NCBI RefSeq assembly: GCF_001889305.1
Contig: NZ_CP013074.1
Coordinates: 1,302,001-1,366,000, forward strand
Origin: Dehalococcoides mccartyi
Lineage (GTDB): Bacteria; Chloroflexota; Dehalococcoidia; Dehalococcoidales; Dehalococcoidaceae
Length of the DNA stretch: 64,000 bases
Direction: 5' to 3'
Made by a program: the position numbers and the translations under genes. Below the pieces are notes generated by a model. It saw nothing but the letters and a program-made list of their open reading frames with translations, did not search any database and had not been told where the DNA came from. Positions 27,821 through 34,935 of the stretch are shown piece after piece (within the stretch, counting starts at the first letter, position 1; every line of letters starts with the position of its first letter).

Positions 27821-28915
27821 GTGAATTTCATAGAGGAATTCCGCAGCAGCCAGTCAGGGCGTGCCCTGCTGGAATATATAAACAAACGTTCCACCAAGCC
27901 TGCCCGCTTTATGGAGTTTTGCGGCGGGCATACCGTAGCCATTTTCCGTTACGGCATCCGCCAGCTACTGCCGCCCCATATTGAAATGCTGTCAGGGCCG
28001 GGCTGCCCTGTTTGTGTAACCTCTACCGCTGACCTGGACAAAGTCATAGCCCTGTCCAGGCGGCCAGGGGTTATAATCTGCTCATTCGGTGACCTGCTAA
28101 GGGTTCCCTCCAGCCGCCAAAGCCTGCTGGAAGTGCGGGCGGAAGGGGCAGACGTACGTATTGTCTACTCTACCATGGACGCACTGGAGATAGCCCGCCA
28201 GAACCCCTTGAAAAAGGTTATCTTTGTGGGTATAGGTTTTGAAACCACCGCCCCCACTATAGCCGCTTCGGTAATACAGGCGCGTAATCAGGGGCTTGCT
28301 AATTATTATGTAATATCACTCCACAAAATAACCCCGCCCGTCATGCGGGCGATACTGGATGCGGGCGAAACCCGCCTTTCAGGTATAATCTGCCCCGGCC
28401 ATGTTTCTTCTATTACCGGCAGTAATGCCTGGGAGTTTATCCCCAGGGAATACCGGCTGGCCTGTGCCGTGTCCGGCTTTGAAAGCCTGGACATACTCTA
28501 CTGTGTCAAGTCTCTGGTAGACCAGGTGGAAGACGCAACTCCCCGTCTGGACGTCAGCTATTCACGGGCAGTCAAACCTGAAGGCAATACTGCCGCCCTT
28601 AAGATTATGGATGAAGTATTTGATATCTGCCCGGCAAACTGGCGGGGGATAGGTATTTTACCCCAAAGCGGCCTCTGCCTGCGGCCTGAATTTGCCGCTT
28701 TTGATGCCGAAAAAAACTTTGAAATAAAACTTTCCGAGCCCAGCCGCGAAACACCCGGCTGTCTGTGCGGTGAGATTATCAAAGGCACCCGGACACCTCT
28801 GGAATGCAAGCTTTTTTCAAAGGTCTGCACCCCGGAAAACCCGGTCGGGCCGTGCATGGTCTCTTCTGAGGGCACCTGCGCCGCCTATTACCACTACGGA
28901 GGCAAACTTGGATAA
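27821..28915 (+). CDS. hypD: Hydrogenase maturation Fe-S protein HypD
   Basis: A 364-residue scaffold for the Fe(CN)2CO group. Conserved cysteine motifs are MEFCGGHTVAIFRYG (about 30-44), GPGCPVCVT (about 64-72), and C-terminal cysteines CLCGEI, ECKLFSKVCTPENPVGPCMVSSEGTCAAYY that hold the 4Fe-4S cluster. GTG at 27821, 3 bases after the hypC stop, is the start. Confidence 0.95.
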   Translation: MNFIEEFRSSQSGRALLEYINKRSTKPARFMEFCGGHTVAIFRYGIRQLLPPHIEMLSGPGCPVCVTSTADLDKVIALSRRPGVIICSFGDLLRVPSSRQSLLEVRAEGADVRIVYSTMDALEIARQNPLKKVIFVGIGFETTAPTIAASVIQARNQGLANYYVISLHKITPPVMRAILDAGETRLSGIICPGHVSSITGSNAWEFIPREYRLACAVSGFESLDILYCVKSLVDQVEDATPRLDVSYSRAVKPEGNTAALKIMDEVFDICPANWRGIGILPQSGLCLRPEFAAFDAEKNFEIKLSEPSRETPGCLCGEIIKGTRTPLECKLFSKVCTPENPVGPCMVSSEGTCAAYYHYGGKLG

Positions 28916-29915
28916 AACCAAAATCCTGCTGGCCCACGGTTCGGGCGGGCGCTTAACCCATGACCTTATCTCCAAGCACCTTGTCCAGTCTCTGTCTAAC
29001 CCGCTCTTAAACAAGCTGGATGATGCGGCTGTTTTTGAGTCCAAAGGGAAAACGGCTTTTACTACCGACAGTTACGTGGTAAACCCCATTTTCTTTCCCG
29101 GCGGCAATATAGGCAAACTGGCAGTCTGCGGCACAGTCAATGACCTGTCTGTCATGGGGGCTGTCCCCAAATACCTCAGCCTGGCTTTTATCATTGAAGA
29201 AGGTCTGGACATATCCGCTCTGGAAGAAATAATAAAGTCTATTGCTGCTGCCGCTAAAGAAGCCGGGGTGGAAATAGTCACCGGAGACACCAAAGTGGTC
29301 AATACCGGCAAAGCCGATAAGATATTTATAAATACCGCCGGGGTAGGCTTCATACCCGAAGGGCTGGACATATCCGGTGCGAACGCACGCCCGGGTGATG
29401 CGGTAATTGTATCCGGCACTATGGGTGACCACGGCATAGCCATTATGGCCCAGCGGGAAGGGCTGAACTTTAAAACAGCCGTTGAAAGTGACTGCGCCCC
29501 CTTAAACGGGCTTATCACTGATATGCTCAAAGTCTGCCCCCGGATACACGTCATGCGTGACCCCACCAGAGGCGGACTGGCAACCACCCTTAATGAGATA
29601 GCCGGGCAGTCACAGGTGGGAATAGAACTGAACGAGGAATCTATACCCGTCAAGCCGGCAGTGGGCGGTGCCTGTGAGGCACTCGGCCTTGACCCCTTGT
29701 ATGTAGCCAACGAGGGGAAAATTATAGCTATAATGCCGGAAAAAGATGCCCCGGCTGTACTCTCTGCCATGAAAGCTCACCCTTACGGGAAAGACAGCGC
29801 CATTATCGGGCGGGTAATCTCCCCAAACCCCGGGCGGGTAAGCATACGCACCCCGCTGGGGGCGCTCCGCATACTGGATATGCAAAGCGGAGAGCTGCTG
29901 CCGCGCATCTGCTAG
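28908..29915 (+). CDS. hypE: Hydrogenase maturation carbamoyl dehydratase HypE
   Basis: A 335-residue protein that dehydrates its own C-terminal thiocarbamate to thiocyanate, the cyanide donor. I place the start at TTG 28908, because the SD GGAGG (28898-28902) lies 5 bases upstream and the product then begins MDKTKILLAHGSGGRLTHDL, the normal HypE N-terminus. The longer open frame would overlap hypD deeply. The protein ends PRIC, giving the essential C-terminal cysteine. The start overlaps the hypD stop by 8 bases. It is the last gene of the operon. Confidence 0.94.
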   Translation: MDKTKILLAHGSGGRLTHDLISKHLVQSLSNPLLNKLDDAAVFESKGKTAFTTDSYVVNPIFFPGGNIGKLAVCGTVNDLSVMGAVPKYLSLAFIIEEGLDISALEEIIKSIAAAAKEAGVEIVTGDTKVVNTGKADKIFINTAGVGFIPEGLDISGANARPGDAVIVSGTMGDHGIAIMAQREGLNFKTAVESDCAPLNGLITDMLKVCPRIHVMRDPTRGGLATTLNEIAGQSQVGIELNEESIPVKPAVGGACEALGLDPLYVANEGKIIAIMPEKDAPAVLSAMKAHPYGKDSAIIGRVISPNPGRVSIRTPLGALRILDMQSGELLPRIC

Positions 29916-29931
29916 CACAACCATAAGCATC

Positions 29932-29974
29932 AAAACAGGCTGGACAGTTATTCTGCCCGGCCTGTTTTATTTTT
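29932..29974 (+). terminator. Terminator of the hyp operon
   Basis: AAAACAGGCTGG (29932-29943) pairs with CCGGCCTGTTTT (29957-29968) with one G-U pair, followed by a T-rich run. Confidence 0.88.
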
Positions 29975-30005
29975 AAAATCTCCCCGAAATATCTTTCAGG
30001 CTGTA

Positions 30006-30033
30006 TTGACAATGCCCGCTTTTAAACTATAAT
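30006..30033 (+). promoter_or_regulatory. Promoter of the tetR gene
   Basis: TTGACA (30006-30011), a 16-base spacer and TATAAT (30028-30033), 46 bases before the TetR start. Confidence 0.75.
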
Positions 30034-30041
30034 TAGTATAT

Positions 30042-30059
30042 ATTGAATGAATATTCAAT
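30042..30059 (+). promoter_or_regulatory. Putative TetR autoregulatory operator
   Basis: ATTGAAT-GAAT-ATTCAAT is a perfect inverted repeat covering the predicted transcription start and containing the palindrome TGAATATTCA. Its position fits autorepression by the adjacent TetR protein. Confidence 0.6.
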
Positions 30060-30079
30060 GAACTTTAAAGGAAACGCCT

Positions 30080-30700
30080 ATGCCCAAAGCAGTCAAAGCG
30101 GAAACCCGCAAAATACAGGCTGAAAAACGCCGCCAGGAAATACTGGACGCTGCCCTTAGAATATTTGCCGAACAAGGCTACCAGGGGGCAACTATCAGCC
30201 AGATATCCGAAGCAGCTGGAACATCTCTGGGACTGCTTTACCATTATTTTCCCAATAAAAAGGCCCTGATGGAGTCGGTAATAGCCGAAAATAGTTTCCT
30301 GCCCCTGTTAAAAAGAATACTCGGAAAGCCCGGCGACCAGAATATACAGACTGTCCTGACAGAATTATGCACAGGGTTTTACCGCCTGTTGGAAGAAAAA
30401 AAGGAACTGGTGGTTGTTTTTCTACGGGAAGGAACCAGCAATCAAACTGTCCGCCAAGTATGGTTCGGTATGCTTGCCCAAGGGGCTCTCTCCATTAAAA
30501 AATTCCTTGACCAATATGTGGAACGGGGAGTGCTGAAAACTCACGCTACCGACGTTTCCGCCCGCAGCCTCATGTCAGCAATAGTAATGCTCTACCTGAC
30601 TAACGAAGCTTTCGGTGACGGATTTGCCAAGCCTGCTGAATTCATAACCCAGATGGTAGCTAACCAGCTTAATGGTATAGAAGCCCGCCAAAAAGAATAG
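30080..30700 (+). CDS. TetR/AcrR-family transcriptional regulator
   Basis: A 206-residue repressor. The helix-turn-helix is in RRQEILDAALRIFAEQGYQGATISQISEAAGTSLGLLYHYFPNKKALMESV (about 14-65). The C-terminal ligand-binding domain is all-helical and not diagnostic. A palindrome at its promoter suggests autoregulation. A small membrane protein gene follows after 9 bases and is its likely target or partner. The ligand is unknown. Confidence 0.88.
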   Translation: MPKAVKAETRKIQAEKRRQEILDAALRIFAEQGYQGATISQISEAAGTSLGLLYHYFPNKKALMESVIAENSFLPLLKRILGKPGDQNIQTVLTELCTGFYRLLEEKKELVVVFLREGTSNQTVRQVWFGMLAQGALSIKKFLDQYVERGVLKTHATDVSARSLMSAIVMLYLTNEAFGDGFAKPAEFITQMVANQLNGIEARQKE

Positions 30701-30709
30701 GAGGATGTA

Positions 30710-31033
30710 ATGAAACTGGAACGCAAACACGGCATCGCAATTATGACCCTTGGCTGTCTTATCCTTACGGGAGCGGTACTGGTATTCATATCCGTACCGG
30801 ATTGGGGTAATTTTATCGGCTCGTACTTTCAGGGAGTAAACCCCGATGAATATTCTCCGCAGGTTGCACCTTTGCTTACCACATGGAAAAGCCTGTTCAG
30901 CCCGCTGCTTGCCCAGGTGGGCGGTTATATGAAAGCAGCCGGTATATTCGGTGGTTGTGCCCTGAGTGTTATGGGTCTGATTGCCCTGTTTGCCGGTGCC
31001 AACGTCATCCGCCAGAGTGCAAAATCCGCCTGA
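30710..31033 (+). CDS. Small membrane protein with two predicted helices
   Basis: A 107-residue protein I do not recognise. Two hydrophobic helices (about 10-28 and 80-98) flank a soluble loop (FIGSYFQGVNPDEYSPQVAPLLTTWKSLFSPLL). The SD GGAGGATG precedes the ATG. It is cotranscribed with the TetR gene and so probably belongs to the response that this regulator controls. Confidence 0.7.
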   Translation: MKLERKHGIAIMTLGCLILTGAVLVFISVPDWGNFIGSYFQGVNPDEYSPQVAPLLTTWKSLFSPLLAQVGGYMKAAGIFGGCALSVMGLIALFAGANVIRQSAKSA

Positions 31034-31085
31034 AAACTCTTTGAAAAATGGTGCCAAATGAAAGCTAAACTGCCTCCGGGCGGAG

Positions 31086-31115
31086 TTGACTTCGGGGGCA
31101 GTTTAGTAGTAAGAT
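31086..31115 (+). promoter_or_regulatory. Promoter of the tRNA-Trp/Leu/Gly/Cys cluster
   Basis: TTGACT (31086-31091), an 18-base spacer and TAAGAT (31110-31115), 24 bases before tRNA-Trp. It is embedded in a long hairpin (CTAAACTGCC at 31065-31074 with GGCAGTTTAG at 31097-31106) that may end the preceding transcript. Confidence 0.5.
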
Positions 31116-31138
31116 ACTTTTCTAGATTTTTACAATTT

Positions 31139-31215
31139 AGGAGTGTAGCTCAGTCCGGTAGAGCAGCGGTCTCCAAAACCGCCGGTCGAGGGTTCGAATC
31201 CTTCCACTCCTGCCA
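31139..31215 (+). tRNA. trnW: tRNA-Trp (anticodon CCA)
   Basis: Cloverleaf with acceptor AGGAGTG/CACTCCT, anticodon stem GCGGT/ACCGC, loop CT-CCA-AA (anticodon 31173-31175), T arm with GGTTCGAATCC, and an encoded 3' CCA. This is the tRNA sensed by the trp T-box at 49.2 kb. Confidence 0.95.
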
Positions 31216-31220
31216 TACTG

Positions 31221-31307
31221 GCCGAGATGGTGGAATGGCAGACACGCTAGCTTGAGGGGCTAGTGAGTGATGAGCTCGTGGGAGTTCAAATCTCCCTCTC
31301 GGCACCA
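31221..31307 (+). tRNA. trnL: tRNA-Leu (anticodon GAG)
   Basis: An 87-nt class II tRNA with a long variable arm. Acceptor GCCGAGA/TCTCGGC, anticodon stem CTAGC/GCTAG, loop TT-GAG-GG (anticodon 31254-31256), 3' CCA encoded. Confidence 0.95.
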
Positions 31308-31320
31308 ATAAGTTATAGGG

Positions 31321-31395
31321 GCGGAAGTAGTTCAGCGGTAGAATGCCTCCTTGCCAAGGAGGAGGTCGCGAGTTCGAATCTCGTCTTCCGCTCCA
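31321..31395 (+). tRNA. trnG: tRNA-Gly (anticodon GCC)
   Basis: Acceptor GCGGAAG/CTTCCGC, anticodon stem CCTCC/GGAGG, loop TT-GCC-AA (31353-31355), 3' CCA encoded. Confidence 0.95.
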
Positions 31396-31432
31396 AAATC
31401 ACTTACATGGTGCAAAATCTAGTCTTTGGCTG

Positions 31433-31507
31433 GGCGACGTAGCCAAGTGGCAAGGCAGGGGTCTGCAAAACCCCTATTCAGCGGTTCGAATCCGCTCGTC
31501 GCCTCCA
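31433..31507 (+). tRNA. trnC: tRNA-Cys (anticodon GCA)
   Basis: Acceptor GGCGACG/CGTCGCC, anticodon stem GGGGT/ACCCC, loop CT-GCA-AA (31465-31467), 3' CCA encoded. Confidence 0.95.
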
Positions 31508-31734
31508 ATATCCTTCTGTATCCATCAGTTCAATTCATGTTCTGTTTTTTCTTTCCAGACTTTTAAACGTCATCGTAATTGTCTATGTATATTTTGTCTT
31601 TTGCTTTCCCGGATTATTATCAAAAGTACGTGTCATTTAATCTGCATCACAGGATAAACTAAACCCGTGTCGTCAGGATATAATCCACAGCAAACACGGG
31701 CATAAATTTTGTAAAACCGACAAAATGCAGTAAT

Positions 31735-32166
31735 TTAAATGTTTTTATTGCTGACAACCCTCCAGATTAACTTTAAGCGATAACCCAGAAGAGCAAGCAA
31801 AGGCACCGATATAAAAAATGACATAAACAGCCAGTCAGAGTTTTGATTGAGGTGGGTAACTTCTGCCAACCCTATAGTAAGCACGCCGCCCAGAACAGCC
31901 CCCAGCACCCCCAATCCAAAAGAGCCTGCATAGGGCGTACGGTAACGCAACGATATCATGGCCATACAAAGTCCCAGCGGATAACCAAACACTATTCCCA
32001 AAATAGCCCCGCCTAAAGCTGCAAACCCGGCCGAATCAGAGCCTATGACAAATACCGCCAGCCTGCTCAATATTATCGCACCCACAATCCCCCCTCCACA
32101 TAAAATAGCCAATGCCAATACATGTTTCAAAAAACCCGGCCCATCAAATATATTTTTTATTTTCAT
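31735..32166 (-). CDS. Hypothetical polytopic membrane protein
   Basis: A 143-residue protein with about four hydrophobic helices (roughly 13-35, 42-70, 75-100, 115-135), rich in glycine (GGGIVGAIILSRL, AALGGAILGIVFGYPLGL). It has no recognised family motif. It lies alone between tRNA genes. A CCCGTGT/ACACGGG inverted repeat (31664-31700) just past its stop may be a weak terminator. Confidence 0.65.
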   Translation of the reverse strand: MKIKNIFDGPGFLKHVLALAILCGGGIVGAIILSRLAVFVIGSDSAGFAALGGAILGIVFGYPLGLCMAMISLRYRTPYAGSFGLGVLGAVLGGVLTIGLAEVTHLNQNSDWLFMSFFISVPLLALLGYRLKLIWRVVSNKNI

Positions 32167-32188
32167 TATTCCAGTATAGCTTTTTTCC

Positions 32189-32217
32189 TTGAAAGAAGCA
32201 CCGCAAGACGCTAAAAT
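32189..32217 (+). promoter_or_regulatory. Promoter of tRNA-Leu(UAA)
   Basis: TTGAAA (32189-32194), a 17-base spacer and TAAAAT (32212-32217), 14 bases before the mature tRNA. Confidence 0.6.
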
Positions 32218-32231
32218 GGCGTTACCAATTA

Positions 32232-32316
32232 GCCGGGGTGGCGGAATCGGCAGACGCAGCGGACTTAAAATCCGCCGGAGTAATCCTTGTGGGTTCGACC
32301 CCCACCCCCGGCACCA
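32232..32316 (+). tRNA. trnL: tRNA-Leu (anticodon TAA)
   Basis: An 85-nt class II tRNA. Acceptor GCCGGGG/CCCCGGC, anticodon stem GCGGA/TCCGC, loop CT-TAA-AA (32266-32268), 3' CCA encoded. plsY starts 16 bases later and may be read through from this promoter. Confidence 0.95.
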
Positions 32317-32331
32317 CTTTGAGGCTGTAAC

Positions 32332-32898
32332 ATGCCTTTACTATTTGTCCTGCTAAGTTATCTGCTAGGAACTTTTCCGTCCGCCTACCTGGCCGGATAC
32401 CTGAGTCAAGCCGGGGATATCCGCCTGATAGGTGACCGGAACATGGGCGCCCAGAATGCCTATCGCTGCCTTGGACGAGGCTGGGGTATAACAGTCTTCA
32501 TTTTTGACCTTACCAAGGGTGCTTTAGCCATTATGCTGGCTCTGACGACTGGTCTAAGCCCCGGCTGGGTTATGGCGTGCGGCTTGGCCACTGTTCTGGG
32601 GCATAACTGGCCTGTCTGGCTGGGATTCAGGGGAGGGCGGGGTGAGGCAACGGCCATAGGGGTAATGCTGGTAATCGCCACCCAGCCGATGCTGCTTATG
32701 GGGGGGTTGGGTTTACTGGTACTAGTAATTACCTCAAGCGTTATTACCGCCTCGGCAGTTATGTTCGGGCTTCTATGGCTGGCAGTTATTGTTTACGGCC
32801 TGCCCGGCGAAGTGGTAGCTTACAGCATCGGACTGCCGGTAGTGGTAGGACTGACCCACTACATACGCAGCCGCCAGACCCGTTTTCAAACCAAATAA
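32332..32898 (+). CDS. plsY: PlsY-type glycerol-3-phosphate acyltransferase
   Basis: A 188-residue inner-membrane enzyme that acylates glycerol-3-phosphate from acyl phosphate, the first step of phospholipid synthesis. PlsY motifs are visible: SYLLGTFPSAYL near the N-terminus, GDRNMGAQNAYR (about 34-45, matching the GSGNxGATN motif with substitutions), FDLTKGALA, and GHNWPVWLGFRGGRGEATAIGV (about 89-110). The substitutions in the second motif (D-R for S-G, Q for T) are unusual. Confidence 0.82.
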   Translation: MPLLFVLLSYLLGTFPSAYLAGYLSQAGDIRLIGDRNMGAQNAYRCLGRGWGITVFIFDLTKGALAIMLALTTGLSPGWVMACGLATVLGHNWPVWLGFRGGRGEATAIGVMLVIATQPMLLMGGLGLLVLVITSSVITASAVMFGLLWLAVIVYGLPGEVVAYSIGLPVVVGLTHYIRSRQTRFQTK

Positions 32899-32921
32899 AA
32901 ATCCGGGAATCAATCCCGGAT
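32896..32921 (-). terminator. Terminator of the minus-strand HTH gene
   Basis: ATCCGGGA (32901-32908), ATCAA and TCCCGGAT (32914-32921) form a perfect 8-bp stem, followed on the minus strand by TTTTTA. It lies between the convergent plsY and HTH genes. Confidence 0.75.
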
Positions 32922-32948
32922 AATATACTTACTGCCACCCCTGGAAAC

Positions 32949-33362
32949 TCAGGCCTTTTCTGTCCAGCCCAGTTTCTTCCAGAGCCGTTCAAACCAGCCT
33001 TGTTTGGGTGTATCATCGGGCGTATTTTCACCCGGTGCATTAAGCAGTTTAAGCTGACTCTCCATCTGTTTAATTTTTTCAGTAGCCGCCCCGAGCTGAG
33101 CTGCCAAAGCCAGATTCTTTTCATGAAGTTCACGGACAACATCCATAAACTGGATAGGGGTTTGGATAGTCTGCAGGGAAAGGTCTTCCTCATCTTCTTT
33201 CTTTAGGTCAGACGGGATTTCATAAATACGGTACTCCTCACCGAAAGAGCCGGGAACCAGTTCCGCCTGTATCTTGCCGGATTTGATATAACGCCGGATG
33301 GTACGGGTAGAAACACCCAGTAAATCTGCGGCTTGGGCAATAGTCATACCTTCTTTAGTCAT
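32949..33362 (-). CDS. MerR/excisionase-type helix-turn-helix protein with C-terminal amphipathic tail
   Basis: A 137-residue protein. MTIAQAADLLGVSTRTIRRYIKSGKIQAELV (residues about 6-36) is a winged HTH_17/excisionase-type DNA-binding domain. A coiled-coil segment (about 70-105, VRELHEKNLALAAQLGAATEKIKQMESQLKLL) and a short basic aromatic tail (GWFERLWKKLGWTEKA) follow, which could bind membrane or a partner. No integrase is adjacent, so an excisionase role is unlikely. Flanking TTGACAA arms at its promoter suggest autoregulation. Confidence 0.75.
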   Translation of the reverse strand: MTKEGMTIAQAADLLGVSTRTIRRYIKSGKIQAELVPGSFGEEYRIYEIPSDLKKEDEEDLSLQTIQTPIQFMDVVRELHEKNLALAAQLGAATEKIKQMESQLKLLNAPGENTPDDTPKQGWFERLWKKLGWTEKA

Positions 33363-33364
33363 GG

Positions 33365-33401
33365 CTTGACAAGTTTAGGTAAAGACACAGATTTTGTCAA
33401 G
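33365..33401 (-). promoter_or_regulatory. Promoter of the HTH gene inside an inverted repeat
   Basis: The minus strand reads TTGACA (33400-33395), a 17-base spacer and TAAACT. CTTGACAA (33365-33372) and TTGTCAAG (33394-33401) are perfect 8-base arms 21 bases apart. One contains the -35 box and the other lies at about +1. The predicted mRNA would have a leader of only a few bases. Confidence 0.5.
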
Positions 33402-33476
33402 GGGTCAGCCAGATTTATTCCGAAGCTGTCTGGCAGGTGATTTGAAATAACTGCAGGCTATGCCCGCAAATGGAAA

Positions 33477-33504
33477 AGCCGGGGTATGGATAATATCCCC
33501 GGCT
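33477..33504 (-). terminator. Hairpin after the zinc-ribbon gene
   Basis: AGCCGGGG (33477-33484) pairs with CCCCGGCT (33497-33504) around a 12-base loop. The minus-strand side continues with TTTTCC, a short T run. Confidence 0.6.
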
Positions 33505-33527
33505 ATTTCAACAAACAGATAAAAAAC

Positions 33528-33668
33528 TTATGCTTTGCCGATTTTGAACATTTTGGTGCCGCAATCGGGGCAAACACCCTGAGTGGCGGGACGGCCGTTC
33601 TTCATGGTGATCTGCTTGGTATTTTTCATTTCCTTCTTTGCGCGGCATTTCATACAATAACCCTGCAT
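33528..33668 (-). CDS. Small zinc-ribbon protein (DUF5679-like, 46 residues)
   Basis: A short gene translated by hand as a 46-residue protein starting MQGYCMKCRAKKEMK and ending VCPDCGTKMFKIGKA. Two CXXC pairs (CMKC at 5-8, CPDC about 33-36) form a zinc ribbon, with the basic segment and GRPATQG linker of DUF5679 proteins. A good SD (GGAGGTAAGCT) lies before the ATG. It is conserved in type but of unknown function. It is monocistronic, with a hairpin downstream. Confidence 0.8.
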   Translation of the reverse strand: MQGYCMKCRAKKEMKNTKQITMKNGRPATQGVCPDCGTKMFKIGKA

Positions 33669-33758
33669 AGCTTACCTCCTATTAGATTTGTATAAACGAT
33701 AAAACACTCTGAACGCAATGTCAAGCCTTTAGCAAACATTTTTTAGCTATATTTTAGT

Positions 33759-34370
33759 TTAACCTCCTCCGCTGACCGCTCCAAGTATCTCCTCAAGGCG
33801 TAAACCTTTGATAATCATGCTGATAGCAATAGCCGCCAGAAACAGGCTGAAAATACGTGACATAGCTTTAAGACCGCCTCTACCCAGATATTGAATAAAC
33901 CATTCATTAGACTTAAAAATAAGCCAGGTTGCCAGCATATTCAGGGCAAAGGAAATTAGTACTATGTACAGGGGAAATTGGTTTACCAGTAAAATCAGGG
34001 TAGTGATAGTGGCCGGCCCCATGGTAAGGGGAGTACCGATGGGTACAACCGCCACCATCTCCTCTTTGATAACTTCTACCATGTGCCCGCTGGTCATATA
34101 GCGTATGGCAAAAAGAAGCAGAATAAGACCGCCGGCAATTGCAAATGCCCCCACGGATATCCCCATCAAGTCCAGTACCAGCTTCCCCATAAAAAGAAAC
34201 AGCAGCCCCAGCAGCGAGGCGGTGATAACAGCAAGGTTTACTACCTTTTTGCGTTCTTCGGCGGTGGATTGGTCGGTAATGGATATTACAAACGGCAGAT
34301 TACCCACTGCATCCACTACTATAAACAGCGGCACAAAGGTCAGCAGAATATCATTCCAGAACTCACTCAT
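33759..34370 (-). CDS. MarC-family integral membrane protein
   Basis: A 203-residue protein with six predicted membrane helices. The N-terminal FVPLFIVVDAVGNLPFVISIT, the VGAFAIAGGLILLLFAIRYM stretch and VPIGTPLTMGPATITTLILL mark the MarC family. The former link to multiple antibiotic resistance is not supported and the transport function is unknown. It is encoded alone. Confidence 0.88.
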   Translation of the reverse strand: MSEFWNDILLTFVPLFIVVDAVGNLPFVISITDQSTAEERKKVVNLAVITASLLGLLFLFMGKLVLDLMGISVGAFAIAGGLILLLFAIRYMTSGHMVEVIKEEMVAVVPIGTPLTMGPATITTLILLVNQFPLYIVLISFALNMLATWLIFKSNEWFIQYLGRGGLKAMSRIFSLFLAAIAISMIIKGLRLEEILGAVSGGG

Positions 34371-34484
34371 GCATTTATTACACTCCTACCCCAGAATGCT
34401 ATGTCCTCAAGGTATATTCTGTCAACACCTGTTGCCACCGTTGCCGTCAGGTTTATAATAATTTATCACAGGCAAGGATTTATT

Positions 34485-34931
34485 TTGATAAAATATCTGT
34501 TTAAAACTGTCTGGCACTTTGATGCCCCGCCCCAAAAGGTCTGGGAGCTGATTAAAGATGCCCGCATCATGCCCGAATGGTGGCCGGGAGTAAAACGTTT
34601 TGAAATACTATCTGCAGAGCAGGAAATGTTGCCGGGCTGCCGCATACAGGCATCTGTAAAGGGTCTGATCGGAGATCTGAACTTCGAACTGGAAATAAAC
34701 AAGACAGTACCCTGCAGTGAAATCGTTATGCAAAGCCGCGGGGACTTGGCAGGACAGGGGGTCTGGACACTCACCCCTGACAATGGCAATACTATCAGTA
34801 CTTATATCTGGGAAGTGGCCACCACCGGAAGATTGATGAATGCTATAGGGTTTTTCTGCAAGCCTATATTCATCTGGAATCACAACCGGGTAATGAACGC
34901 CGGATTTAAAGCCCTAAAAAAACGTCTCTGA
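34485..34931 (+). CDS. SRPBCC (START-like) superfamily protein
   Basis: A 148-residue protein. The segment FKTVWHFDAPPQKVWELIKDARIMPEWWPGVKRFEIL is the start of a polyketide-cyclase/START-like helix-grip fold that binds a hydrophobic ligand, and GQGVWTLTPDNGNTISTYIWEVATTGRLMN continues the sheet. I choose TTG 34485 as start because an AAGGA SD lies 6 bases upstream; the longer open frame upstream runs through the divergent marC gene. The ligand is unknown. It converges on the next minus-strand gene. Confidence 0.75.
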   Translation: MIKYLFKTVWHFDAPPQKVWELIKDARIMPEWWPGVKRFEILSAEQEMLPGCRIQASVKGLIGDLNFELEINKTVPCSEIVMQSRGDLAGQGVWTLTPDNGNTISTYIWEVATTGRLMNAIGFFCKPIFIWNHNRVMNAGFKALKKRL

Positions 34932-34935
34932 ACGG

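Noticed and set aside
28770-28907. Longer N-terminus for HypE
   Set aside because: It would overlap hypD by about 146 bases. The TTG at 28908 has an ideal SD and gives the normal HypE start.
31058-31657. Two short proteins across the tRNA cluster at 31.1-31.6 kb
   Set aside because: Both frames run through tRNA genes, which explain the sequence.
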